Positions 52,398-61,002 of a stretch of 64,000 nucleotides of DNA are shown here, piece after piece. Origin of the DNA: Bacteroidales bacterium (GTDB lineage Bacteria; Bacteroidota; Bacteroidia; Bacteroidales; UBA932); assembly GCA_017549145.1 (NCBI GenBank), contig JAFYVM010000020.1, positions 1 through 64,000 on the forward strand, in the 5' to 3' direction. The position numbers and the translations under genes were made by a program. Within the stretch, counting starts at the first letter, position 1, and each line of letters opens with the position of its first letter. The notes below the pieces were generated by a model. That model did not search any database, was not told the origin of the DNA, and was given only the letters and a program-made list of their open reading frames with translations.

Positions 52398-54826
52398 TCT
52401 ATTATGACGAATGGAGCATAATAGAATGGAGATGAATACTCATCCTTGATTTTTCGGATTGCTTCAATCAATGATTTATGAGCAGTCTTGCCATTCGCAA
52501 GTCCTTCGTAAAATGACTGGGTCAGGAGCGTAGTACACATGTCATTGACTGGCCACAAAGAAACAAGCATGCTCCCGGCTCCAGCAAGACGGAAGGCTCT
52601 CTGAAAGCCTTGCACTCCGTCTCTTCCCATATCTCCCAGTCCTGTCTGGCATGCTGAGAGTACAACTAATGATGCTCCTCTAAGATCCAGCTCCGAGATT
52701 TCTTGAGCAGTAAGAATGCCGTCTTCACTACCTGGAGTCGGATAAAGTCCACGCCAAACCCTATTTGCACCTGCCATTGCAAGGCCACATCTAAGGAGAG
52801 GATGGGTTTTCAAGATATCACCTTTATAAGACCGATAATATGGGTAATAAGGTGTGTGCTCATAAGGGAGATAATAGCCATGTGTAGACAGGTGCAGCAC
52901 ATTCTTCTCTGATGGCTGAAGCTTGAGATTCTTTACATCTGCCTCTGTTGCATATATGCCGGTATGAATGCACAGACGGGTTTTTTCCTGGAACAATTCC
53001 TGGATACTCATCATTTCTTCTTCGCCACTAGGTAAGTGCACAAAATCCAAACTTGAAAATCTGGATTTCGCCATGGCAAAGTACTCTACTGCACCGAATG
53101 CTTCAAGTCTGTCAATATGATTGATTGTCTGCAGATGAGGAATGTCCTTGGTTACAGTTACCCTTCTTACCTCGGCATATTTTTCGGCAAACATCTTTCC
53201 GTCGGATTCAAGATATTCAATAGGAATGTTATGAAGAATTCCAGCGGCTGAGAAGCATATCTTGTCTTCAGGTTGAAAATGCTTTTCAAGCGGAGCCCAA
53301 ATATACTCATATAGGACCTTGAATGCATTGTCATAGACTTCGTCTGAAACTCGTGTGTCATCGTAAAGGTAATATGTCGAAATCTTTGATAACAGGACGT
53401 CCTCTGTGCATAGTGGAATATATAAAGGCGCTTTCTGGCCTTTTCTGTAGATAAATGCAGAATATTGCCACTGGTCGCCGATCTTAAAGTCAACAAATTC
53501 AACGGCAACTGTTTTTGAATCCATTTTTTCGGCAATCTTTTTCCAATCCGGGTATGCCATTTCGCTTTTCAACAACCCATAATCATAAAGTCGTTGGCGT
53601 ATTTTCCCTTCTAGTACATCTGCGGCCTCTTTAAATTGTTGAGATGATTTGTGATTAAGTCTTAGAGACTGGCTATATATCATCCTATAGCCTTTTAGTT
53701 TTTCGAAATCCTTTTTAAGAGTTGCGTCCCCTGTCTTGTCAATCATTTCTCCAAAACCCACGGATGTGTCGAAGGAGACACTCTTGGCAAACATTACTGC
53801 GTTTAATGCAGATGATATATTGTTGTTGGATGTCTTGACGTTGTGACAGAAAAGTGGGGCATCGACAAGACCCTCATTGCTTCTGCTCCAATATGACTGC
53901 ATTTCCCAAAGATTCATTCGGAACATCTGTGAAGAAAGGTAGTCTATCTTGCGTTCCAGATATTCTGAATAATGCTTCCATGCCTGCTCGGCATTTCCAG
54001 AAAGCAATGAAGACTTTGCCATACCATAAAGAAGAGATACCGTTTCCGGATGCCCGTTTCCAAGGTACCCGCTCAGCAAAGTTGCTGCTTGCTGATAAGC
54101 ATCGTATGCTGTGGCATAATCCCCGAAGCGTTCATTGACTTCTCCTTGAAGACGCTTTTGTTGAGCTGTCTGAAGTATTGTCTGTGGTACTCTTGAGTAA
54201 ACGTCATCAGAGACGGCAAGATGCTTCATTGCCTCGGATTTTTTACCCATTTTGACAAAGGCGCGAACCATTATGCGCGAGAAGTATAGTGAATCAGATG
54301 TAGTGGACGTCCTCAAAACGGTGTCTGCCTTATGCACGACCTTCTCATACCTTCCATCTTCCATATATGCTTCGAGAAGAGAGCGAGTTACAGGGTGGTA
54401 TAAATGACTATCGGCATTTAGAGTTTGTATCATTGATTCCAGTAATCCTACCGCCCCTCCACTCTCTCCTACAGCCATCATAAGGGAGGCTCTCTGATAG
54501 TCAAGCTCGGATTTCAGTATGGAATCAATCTCTGGGGCCGTCTTGATCAGCTGATCCGCTTTAGAAAGATAGTCGTTAGCTTCAGAGTATTCAGCAAGAT
54601 CAATCAATATGGATGAAAGATTTATAGCGATGATAATTCTTTCTTCATGCATCTGATCGGAGGTGAAGCTATATGCTTTCTTAAAACAGTCACGAGCATT
54701 TATAAGGTCATCCTGGGCAAGCATTGCTGCGGCCTGATTGTTATATCTGGCCACAGAATCTGTCTGCGCCATTGTAGTAATATGGGCGCAAACTATCAGC
54801 AGGATAGAAATAAATATTCCTTTCAT
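52394..54826 (-). CDS. Exported TPR-CHAT domain protein (caspase-like), second of a pair
   Basis: 810 residues. Signal peptide MKGIFISILLIVCAHITTMAQ, then about 300 residues of TPR-like helical repeats (YNNQAAAMLAQDDLINARDCFKKAYSF, NERFGDYATAYDAYQQAATLLSGYLG), and a C-terminal CHAT protease domain (about 500-810). The catalytic dyad is intact: His649 in LHLSTHGYY and Cys726 in LVVLSACQTGLGD, followed by GVQGFQRAFRLAGAGSMLVSLWPV. CHAT proteins are caspase-like peptidases or scaffolds (separase family). It begins 2 nt after its paralogue, so both are co-transcribed. Export to the periplasm or surface is predicted, unlike most CHAT effectors, which are cytoplasmic. Confidence 0.85.
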   Translation of the reverse strand: MKGIFISILLIVCAHITTMAQTDSVARYNNQAAAMLAQDDLINARDCFKKAYSFTSDQMHEERIIIAINLSSILIDLAEYSEANDYLSKADQLIKTAPEIDSILKSELDYQRASLMMAVGESGGAVGLLESMIQTLNADSHLYHPVTRSLLEAYMEDGRYEKVVHKADTVLRTSTTSDSLYFSRIMVRAFVKMGKKSEAMKHLAVSDDVYSRVPQTILQTAQQKRLQGEVNERFGDYATAYDAYQQAATLLSGYLGNGHPETVSLLYGMAKSSLLSGNAEQAWKHYSEYLERKIDYLSSQMFRMNLWEMQSYWSRSNEGLVDAPLFCHNVKTSNNNISSALNAVMFAKSVSFDTSVGFGEMIDKTGDATLKKDFEKLKGYRMIYSQSLRLNHKSSQQFKEAADVLEGKIRQRLYDYGLLKSEMAYPDWKKIAEKMDSKTVAVEFVDFKIGDQWQYSAFIYRKGQKAPLYIPLCTEDVLLSKISTYYLYDDTRVSDEVYDNAFKVLYEYIWAPLEKHFQPEDKICFSAAGILHNIPIEYLESDGKMFAEKYAEVRRVTVTKDIPHLQTINHIDRLEAFGAVEYFAMAKSRFSSLDFVHLPSGEEEMMSIQELFQEKTRLCIHTGIYATEADVKNLKLQPSEKNVLHLSTHGYYLPYEHTPYYPYYRSYKGDILKTHPLLRCGLAMAGANRVWRGLYPTPGSEDGILTAQEISELDLRGASLVVLSACQTGLGDMGRDGVQGFQRAFRLAGAGSMLVSLWPVNDMCTTLLTQSFYEGLANGKTAHKSLIEAIRKIKDEYSSPFYYAPFVIID

Positions 54827-54828
54827 TT

Positions 54829-57189
54829 TTATCTGATTTCCGGATCTAAGAGAATGAACGATTTCCAGTGAGACGACTCCGGGAACTTTGTTCGGATCTG
54901 ACGTAATGCAGCTGTGAAGGCGTCGTATTTTGACATCCCTAATTCAAAACGATTCCTATAGAAGCTGCTCATCATCAGATATGTAGCCTCATCATCCACT
55001 TTCCACAAACTCATTATGATTGATTTTGCACCAGCATTCTTGAACGCCCTCTGAAGTCCGTAGACTCCATCTTTCAGAACATCTCCAGTTGCTGTCTGGC
55101 ATGCTGACAGGACCACAAGATCAGCATCCGCAAGATTCATCAAAGAAATTTCTTTCGCTGTCACCACACCATCTTCAAGCCCGACATAATTTGAAATACC
55201 AGCCCATGCCGGTGCTGCTCCTGCCAAAAGGAAACCACTACGATACATCGGGTCTGAAAGTGCCGTCGGGTTGTGTGCAAATCGGGATTTATAGTATTCA
55301 CTAGAACTTAATGCTTCTGCTGCTGATACATAAAATCCGTGTGTTGCTACATGGATTATATTTTTCCCAAATGTCTTTGTCTTGAAGGATTCCTCATTTG
55401 CATACACACCGGTGTATAGTCTAGACTCTTTTCCTGTTACAGAGAGCAGACTGTCTATTTCGTGAACTTCTTTTATCGTGTTTGGTAGAACATGGATACG
55501 TCCGTCTTCCGAGTTTGCTCTGGTGTCCCCGGATTCAGTGTATTCTGCTAAAACAGTTTCTTCAAATCTTTTGTCAACCAGACTAGTGTCTATGACTGAA
55601 ATCTGCGATACCGCGTGGCGAAGCTGTCTTGGGAATGGATTGAATCGGGCTCCTCCATATAGGCTGGCTGAGGCATTCTCCTGGCGTGAATCATCGGAGA
55701 GTCTGATAATCTCGCGAGTGGATGACAATCGGTAAATCTTATAGTTGTCTATGATGGAAGAATTGTCTGTTTCATCCTTTCCAGTATAGAGCGGTAGATA
55801 TTCGATTCCAATCTGATGCAGAATCCCATCTGCAGAAAAATAGATTTTACCTTCGTCAGTAAGAGGAAAGTGGCGACGAATTTTTCTGTTCCAGATAACC
55901 TCACTTACCTCCCGGCTGTTCTGGTTGATATATTCGTGTGGATTATTACTGTTCTTGAGATCCTTTAAGATTTTAATGCCCTTCTTGTTGTTCCAGATAG
56001 CCACAGCTTGAGGAGCCTTCCATCCCTTTCTTAATAACAATGCCCTATATGTTCCATTGCGAGTTGCTACAAATTCTATGGCAAGGTCGTCATTTCCAAG
56101 GTGCTGCTGAACGTCTTTCCAAGTTATATCGTTGAATTGCAGATTTGTATTATGATCCTTGCCGATAAGTTTTACTATGGCCAGATCCACAGAATCAATC
56201 TGACGAGTATCTGCTCCGGTAGCTATGAGGCTATCAAGCACAGAAAGCGCTGCCTTCGCTTCCAGATTTTCTGATTTTTCAATCCTCTCACGGAACTCAA
56301 TCGCAGTATTGAGCAATAATCCTTTTGAAAAAAGACAGGCATTGTATGAGGTCCATGCATATCCTTCAGCGATTTCCTCAAAAGATGTAGAAGCATTTTC
56401 CCAATAAACATTTCTACGTGCTTCGGACATCTTGGTTAATCTGGTGCGGATAGTTTCTTTATATTCAGACGTCAGCAGATTATAACACTTTGCCATCATG
56501 CCAAACCTATTCATTTTGCCGTAAAGGTATGCCATGGTGGCTAGATTCTCGAGATAAGTCGGCGATGATAACTTTTCCTCAGTGATGATCTCGTGGGTTT
56601 CTTGTGAGTATTTCAACGCGCTGCGATAACGCTCTGCTGCCATTTCGTTGAGTGCTCGGACTCTGAGATACAATGTGTATGTCTGAGGTGTAAAACCCTC
56701 GTATTTGCCAGTGCCGTATTGCTTGAAGTGTTCTTTGCATTTGTCCAGGAATAATTCGGCTTGAGCATAGTCTCCGGCAATGTTACAAATAGCTGCAATT
56801 CTGCGTAGCAGATCTGCATATGTCGGTGTCTCCTTGCCACATCGCGTATATGCCAGATCAATTGCTTTCTGAAGAGTCTGAGTACAGACATTAAGACTAT
56901 CGATGTATGCATAGCACTCTGCTAGATGTATAAGAACATCAAGTGAGTCTGTCAATGTATGTATTTGAGAATTGTTGTATGCTTTTCCAAAATGTTCCAA
57001 GGACATTCGAAGCATAGTTTGTTTTTCAGATCCATCAGGCTCATCCAAAGCCATAGTATAAAACATATTTGCCTTGGTCACATTGGATAATGTGTCAGCA
57101 AAATAGAGCTTGTCATTCTGTTGAGAGTGAGCAGTGATTCCTAACAATAGAAATAGAACGACAGTTGATATTTCCCTAAAATGTTTCAT
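54829..57189 (-). CDS. Exported TPR-CHAT domain protein (caspase-like), first of a pair
   Basis: 786 residues from ATG 57189 (MKHFREISTVVLFLLLGITAHSQ, a signal peptide); an in-frame TTG at 57204 lies almost on the -7 box and is rejected. TPR-like helices span about 30-260 (LVIHLAECYAYIDSLNVCTQTLQKAIDL-type repeats), then a linker and a CHAT domain (about 470-786) with His617 in IHVATHGFY and Cys697 in LVVLSACQTATGD. It is clearly paralogous to the next gene (shared GVYGLQRAFKNAGAKSIIMSLWKVDDEA block). The pair may act as a heteromeric protease or as protease plus substrate. A divergent promoter drives the outer-membrane-type gene at 57264. Confidence 0.85.
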   Translation of the reverse strand: MKHFREISTVVLFLLLGITAHSQQNDKLYFADTLSNVTKANMFYTMALDEPDGSEKQTMLRMSLEHFGKAYNNSQIHTLTDSLDVLIHLAECYAYIDSLNVCTQTLQKAIDLAYTRCGKETPTYADLLRRIAAICNIAGDYAQAELFLDKCKEHFKQYGTGKYEGFTPQTYTLYLRVRALNEMAAERYRSALKYSQETHEIITEEKLSSPTYLENLATMAYLYGKMNRFGMMAKCYNLLTSEYKETIRTRLTKMSEARRNVYWENASTSFEEIAEGYAWTSYNACLFSKGLLLNTAIEFRERIEKSENLEAKAALSVLDSLIATGADTRQIDSVDLAIVKLIGKDHNTNLQFNDITWKDVQQHLGNDDLAIEFVATRNGTYRALLLRKGWKAPQAVAIWNNKKGIKILKDLKNSNNPHEYINQNSREVSEVIWNRKIRRHFPLTDEGKIYFSADGILHQIGIEYLPLYTGKDETDNSSIIDNYKIYRLSSTREIIRLSDDSRQENASASLYGGARFNPFPRQLRHAVSQISVIDTSLVDKRFEETVLAEYTESGDTRANSEDGRIHVLPNTIKEVHEIDSLLSVTGKESRLYTGVYANEESFKTKTFGKNIIHVATHGFYVSAAEALSSSEYYKSRFAHNPTALSDPMYRSGFLLAGAAPAWAGISNYVGLEDGVVTAKEISLMNLADADLVVLSACQTATGDVLKDGVYGLQRAFKNAGAKSIIMSLWKVDDEATYLMMSSFYRNRFELGMSKYDAFTAALRQIRTKFPESSHWKSFILLDPEIR

Positions 57190-57208
57190 ACATGTCAGCT
57201 TCAACTTA

Positions 57209-57216
57209 CAAATATA
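57209..57216 (-). promoter_or_regulatory. -7 box of the CHAT operon
   Basis: CAAATATA reads TATATTTG on the minus strand, 19 nt ahead of the ATG at 57189. It lies 21 bp from the divergent plus-strand box, so the two promoters overlap. Confidence 0.55.
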
Positions 57217-57237
57217 GTTTATAATTACAGATTTTGT

Positions 57238-57245
57238 TACATTTG
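57238..57245 (+). promoter_or_regulatory. -7 box of the barrel/secreted-protein operon
   Basis: TACATTTG fits TAnnTTTG and lies 18 nt before the GTG start at 57264, giving a very short leader. Confidence 0.5.
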
Positions 57246-57263
57246 CAGTAACTTCTTCATTTC

Positions 57264-57968
57264 GTGAAAATTAACCGTCATATAGTGCTGGCTTTTCTGT
57301 CTGCTTTTCTTTGCTTTCCCTTAGCGGCATTCGAGAAGCCGACTGTTACGCCTCTGCAGCAAACTAAAAGTAAGAAACCTCCTTATGCTGTCGGTGTTTT
57401 CGTAGAAGGAGGGAAATTCTCTCATGTATATGATACAGATGCTTCGTCATTCAATCTCAATGGTTTTGCTATCAGCGGGGGTGGTTATGGAAGAATTTAT
57501 TTCCATCGTAAGCAAGAGATGTCACCGAAGTGTTATGCCCAAGCGGAATTATCATACAAGTATAACAGGTTTTCCGATGAGGACATTCTACTTGAGAGAG
57601 ACTTTACAGGCTCCTTGCACTATATAACACCGGCAGTTATGTTAGGCACATCTTTTCCAGAAGAAATCTTTTCGCTGGAGTTCACCATGGGTGTGTCTTT
57701 GGATATACTGACGGATTTTAGAGGAGCACCGCAGAGTCACATCTATGGTGGCCTAAGTAAGGAGTGTATGAACCGTTTCTGTCCAAAATTCAAAATAGGC
57801 TTCTCTCTTGCTTCATTTATGAGTGTCACTTTTGATATACCGCTCAATGAAGGAGTGATAAATCTGGATAAGTACACATATTACAATCGAGAGAATATCA
57901 AGACTTCCCCTTCCGCTAATGTATCACTTAGAATAATGCTTCCTGTCAGTGGAAGCAGTCATAAATAA
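57264..57968 (+). CDS. Predicted outer-membrane beta-barrel, second of the CHAT locus
   Basis: 234 residues starting at a GTG (57264) that begins the signal peptide MKINRHIVLAFLSAFLCFPLAAF. Strand-like segments (YAVGVFVEGGKFSHVYD, GFAISGGGYGRIYFHRKQ, CYAQAELSYKYNRFS, LHYITPAVMLGTSFPEEIFSLEFTMGVSLDI) and a final strand SANVSLRIMLPV suggest a small outer-membrane barrel, similar in length to the 227-residue protein at 50123. No named family recognised. It heads a two-gene operon divergent from the CHAT genes; the next gene starts 10 nt downstream. Confidence 0.55.
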   Translation: MKINRHIVLAFLSAFLCFPLAAFEKPTVTPLQQTKSKKPPYAVGVFVEGGKFSHVYDTDASSFNLNGFAISGGGYGRIYFHRKQEMSPKCYAQAELSYKYNRFSDEDILLERDFTGSLHYITPAVMLGTSFPEEIFSLEFTMGVSLDILTDFRGAPQSHIYGGLSKECMNRFCPKFKIGFSLASFMSVTFDIPLNEGVINLDKYTYYNRENIKTSPSANVSLRIMLPVSGSSHK

Positions 57969-57978
57969 AACATAGCTT

Positions 57979-58944
57979 ATGAAGACAAGAACATTTATGG
58001 TCATAGTGCCAGTTATCATTTTTTCTTTAAATAGTCTTTGTTTGTCCGCTCAGGATGCCAAAGTACAGGAAACTATATCTCTTCAGGTGAAAAACAGTCA
58101 GGAAATGAGCCTCGCCGTAGGTGAGAGCTCTGCCTTACTTGGACAATCAGCAACGCGTGGCTTTCTTAGCACAGCGGTTGACTTTGCTGCCAACCTTGCT
58201 TCCAGAGCGATCTTTTCAATATTTGATAATATGAATAAGGTTAGGACTGCCGAATGGGCAACCCCGGCGGTTAAGGATTATTTCTATGAAGCTCCTTCAA
58301 CTTCAGGCGCTTTGGACCCTTCTGGAATGAAGTTTTCAGGTATTAAGATGTCCAGAGATATGATTGCAGCAGATACCAGCAGCGTCTTTTATCTTGAGTG
58401 TAGTGTTCCGTCTGATAATCAGTCGGTTACGGACTTTATTACGAACACAAGATTCACTATGACATTGGATTCGCTGGCTATTGACCTGTCAAAGGTAAAA
58501 GCAAAGTACACTCATAAGAAACAGATATCGATAGAAATTGATATTACTTTAAAATCAACATGGATTGATGATGCCATGACCGTTCATAAGGATCAGGAAC
58601 TCGGATTATTCCGAATATCGATTCCTAACCTCAAGTACGATCCTAAAAACCCAGTGGTTACCTTTGGCGGAGAAGCCGCTAAGTCAATGATGGCAGGATT
58701 CAGTTTCTTCCCACCTCGATCGCATGGCGCTTTTATTAGCGGAGGAAAGTATAATGAATGTTGGAGTGCAGGAGAATTTGAAGTTCAGATGACCGTAAAG
58801 GAGTCAACTGCAAGACCTAAAAAGGCAGCTGCTGTATATGCATACGAATACCTGCAGAAGGCTCTTCCGACCTCCCTTTCTCAGATGAGTGTCAACGAAA
58901 ATATCGTCGGCCCAAGCGTTATGAAGATCATTAAAGGATATTGA
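57979..58944 (+). CDS. Secreted protein of unknown function in the CHAT locus
   Basis: 321 residues with signal peptide MKTRTFMVIVPVIIFSLNSLCLSAQ. The body begins with a stretch resembling a small-residue amphipathic helix (GFLSTAVDFAANLASRAIFSIFDNMNK), then beta-rich sequence (FYLECSVPSDNQSVTDFITNTRFTMTLDSLAIDL, KKQISIEIDITLKSTWIDDAM, SFFPPRSHGAFISGGKYNECWSAGEFEVQMTV). I do not recognise the family. It is co-transcribed with the barrel gene, and its 3' end overlaps the convergent FecR-like gene by 14 nt. Confidence 0.6.
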   Translation: MKTRTFMVIVPVIIFSLNSLCLSAQDAKVQETISLQVKNSQEMSLAVGESSALLGQSATRGFLSTAVDFAANLASRAIFSIFDNMNKVRTAEWATPAVKDYFYEAPSTSGALDPSGMKFSGIKMSRDMIAADTSSVFYLECSVPSDNQSVTDFITNTRFTMTLDSLAIDLSKVKAKYTHKKQISIEIDITLKSTWIDDAMTVHKDQELGLFRISIPNLKYDPKNPVVTFGGEAAKSMMAGFSFFPPRSHGAFISGGKYNECWSAGEFEVQMTVKESTARPKKAAAVYAYEYLQKALPTSLSQMSVNENIVGPSVMKIIKGY

Positions 58945-59776
58945 TGCTGAACGGAACCCGGTTCTTTGGAGCCGGGATCGCATGTTCATGCTTTTCCATC
59001 ATCGGCATAATGGCTTCCAGTAGAATATGCATGCTGAAGTTTGTTGTGTCTTCCGAAGCAATCACGGCAATTTTGTCTCCATTCTGCTTTGTATAAGGCA
59101 GAATGGTTTCGCTATTGGCGTTAAGGATTATGTAATTATTTCCGATGGCAGGCTCTGGGTCTAGGAATTCCCCTTTTAAGGCAAGTAGGTAGCAATGCAC
59201 ATTCTTGTTGCCGTAATTTGTGAGAATTATATTTCCCCCGTCATAGTCCGTCGCTACCATTAGACCAGATGAAATGTTGTTTATGGTTGAAAAATCAAGC
59301 ATGCTTCCACCAGCCTTTTCCACTATACACCTGATGAAGTCATCTGCGTCATGAACGGTTGATACGGATACATCTCTGTGTGTTGTTCCGTCGCGATCAT
59401 ATCTGACATTGACCATCACGGTCTTGGAGGCGTTGACCATATCTTTTACGAAACCGGAAAAATTCTTGAAATCCCCTGTCGGCTTGTCTTTGGCCTTGTC
59501 GGAAACAAAACGGGTGAGGTTGAATTGTTCGGACAACATATACACAGTATAGGTGTTTTGAGTGCCGGTTTCTCTTAATACTACTTCAGAAAGAGGCTTG
59601 CTGGTGTTTTTCAGTATAGCATTTTTGGTAAGGGTGGAATTGATGCATAGTTTTTCCCAGCCCTTGCCATAATCGACGAGGCACTCTCCTCCGGAAATAT
59701 GTACTACTTTATATGTCTGAGCACTTAATTCAAGTGCGCATATCATTAAAACCAACGAGAAAATAATCTTACGCAT
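58931..59776 (-). CDS. Secreted FecR-like/unknown protein downstream of the CHASE2 gene
   Basis: 281 residues with signal peptide MRKIIFSLVLMICALELSAQ. Residues about 21-65 (YKVVHISGGECLVDYGKGWEKLCINSTLTKNAILKNTS) resemble the start of a FecR-type domain (value-setting beta sandwich); the rest is unrecognised and ends in a hydrophobic VPFSINIL. Its start overlaps the CHASE2 gene by 31 nt, so the two are tightly coupled. A periplasmic partner of the CHASE2 sensor is inferred from position. Confidence 0.55.
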   Translation of the reverse strand: MRKIIFSLVLMICALELSAQTYKVVHISGGECLVDYGKGWEKLCINSTLTKNAILKNTSKPLSEVVLRETGTQNTYTVYMLSEQFNLTRFVSDKAKDKPTGDFKNFSGFVKDMVNASKTVMVNVRYDRDGTTHRDVSVSTVHDADDFIRCIVEKAGGSMLDFSTINNISSGLMVATDYDGGNIILTNYGNKNVHCYLLALKGEFLDPEPAIGNNYIILNANSETILPYTKQNGDKIAVIASEDTTNFSMHILLEAIMPMMEKHEHAIPAPKNRVPFSINIL

Positions 59777-60909
59777 AAGTCCTTGAGTTTTATATAAAGA
59801 TTAAAACCTAATTCAATAAAGCCGATTCCAAGCAGGGCGTAAACAACCCTTACATAATAACCGCACGAAACGAAGATTACATAACAGAGGAAAATCGCCG
59901 AAATTATCAGTAGTGTTTGAAGAATAGGGCAGAAGATGGACGTCCACTCATTCTTCTTCATAAGCCTGATAAATGGTAGGAACAGAAAGATGGCAAAAAA
60001 GGCCAGCACCCATGCGCCGAACTCTGACATTGTGTCTACGTAGCGTCCGTTAAGCATTGTCGCTAATGTCATTGCGTGAATGTCCACTCCCGGCATTCGT
60101 GCATTGACTGCAGTTACATGCTTGTCTGAAATATCTTCACGGTCTCCTATAAGGATGATCTTATCTTTCAGAATATCCAGATTTGATGAAATAGCTTCTG
60201 CAGAGAATACAGAATAAGAAGACAAGCTGTAATTGATGTACTCGTCATTTTGTGCTCTCTTCATCGCCATTGTGTAGTCAGACTCAGATATGACTTTCAG
60301 CAGTGCCATGTCAAAGTTGTCCACCTGTTTCCCATCAAAGGTAAGAGTCTTGGAAAAAATCCTGCATGTTTCGTTGGCTCCGGAGGTTGCCAGATTTACA
60401 AAGCCGGAGTTTGGACTCGGGGTGTCCATATAGAAAGATGTCTGGAGAGTGGCAAATGTCTTGTCTTCTCCCAGAATTTCATCTTTAAGCATGAATGGGG
60501 ACACGACGTGAGGAAGCGATGTGATTTTACTAAGGATGCTGTCAGCATATTCTGATTTCCTTTCATCAAAAAAAACATCCAGACCAATGGCTTTAGGACC
60601 AGCAGAAACAATGCTTTTGAAGAGATGAGCTAGAGAATCCCTGTTATATACATCCTTGATATCGACTATGATGATCTGATTGCTGATTGGTCGGTAAGGT
60701 TTTTTCTGTCCGATGCGGTTGCTTATGGAAAAATAAGTGTCCATCAGGTTATACTGCTCCCTCATCGTCTGAATCGTATTGAATCGTGAAAAGGAAAGTG
60801 GGAAGAGTACAAAGATCAATACTATGACCATAGTTACAGCTGTTGCCGAGAGATTCTCGACAATAGACAGCAGGAAATGCTTTAGGTGAATGCCTGTTTT
60901 TTTGCTCAT
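59746..60909 (-). CDS. CHASE2-domain membrane sensor without output domain
   Basis: 387 residues. One N-terminal membrane helix (about 21-40), then a CHASE2 extracytoplasmic domain (about 45-285) with its hallmarks IIIVDIKDVYNRDSLAHLFKSIV, PKAIGLDVFFDERKSE, DKIILIGDREDISDKHVTAVNARMPGVDIHAMTLATMLNGRYV, and three C-terminal membrane helices (about 297-372). CHASE2 usually feeds a cytoplasmic kinase, cyclase or protease. Here only about 15 residues (LKDLCVRLFSRWF) follow the last helix. It probably senses a periplasmic signal and signals within the envelope, possibly to the CHAT proteins. Confidence 0.85.
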   Translation of the reverse strand: MSKKTGIHLKHFLLSIVENLSATAVTMVIVLIFVLFPLSFSRFNTIQTMREQYNLMDTYFSISNRIGQKKPYRPISNQIIIVDIKDVYNRDSLAHLFKSIVSAGPKAIGLDVFFDERKSEYADSILSKITSLPHVVSPFMLKDEILGEDKTFATLQTSFYMDTPSPNSGFVNLATSGANETCRIFSKTLTFDGKQVDNFDMALLKVISESDYTMAMKRAQNDEYINYSLSSYSVFSAEAISSNLDILKDKIILIGDREDISDKHVTAVNARMPGVDIHAMTLATMLNGRYVDTMSEFGAWVLAFFAIFLFLPFIRLMKKNEWTSIFCPILQTLLIISAIFLCYVIFVSCGYYVRVVYALLGIGFIELGFNLYIKLKDLCVRLFSRWF

Positions 60910-60949
60910 TTTATGGTCAAACTATGAAAATCAAAATCAAACCGTTTCG

Positions 60950-60957
60950 CAAACATA
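60950..60957 (-). promoter_or_regulatory. -7 box of the CHASE2 operon
   Basis: CAAACATA reads TATGTTTG on the minus strand, 40 nt before the CHASE2 ATG. Confidence 0.45.
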
Positions 60958-60968
60958 ATAAAATTTGA

Positions 60969-60976
60969 TAAATTTG
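60969..60976 (+). promoter_or_regulatory. -7 box of the GH92 genes
   Basis: TAAATTTG fits TAnnTTTG, 26 nt before the ATG at 61003. It is divergent from the CHASE2 promoter, 11 bp away. Confidence 0.45.
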
Positions 60977-61002
60977 TACAATAACTTCATTAATAATGAG
61001 AA

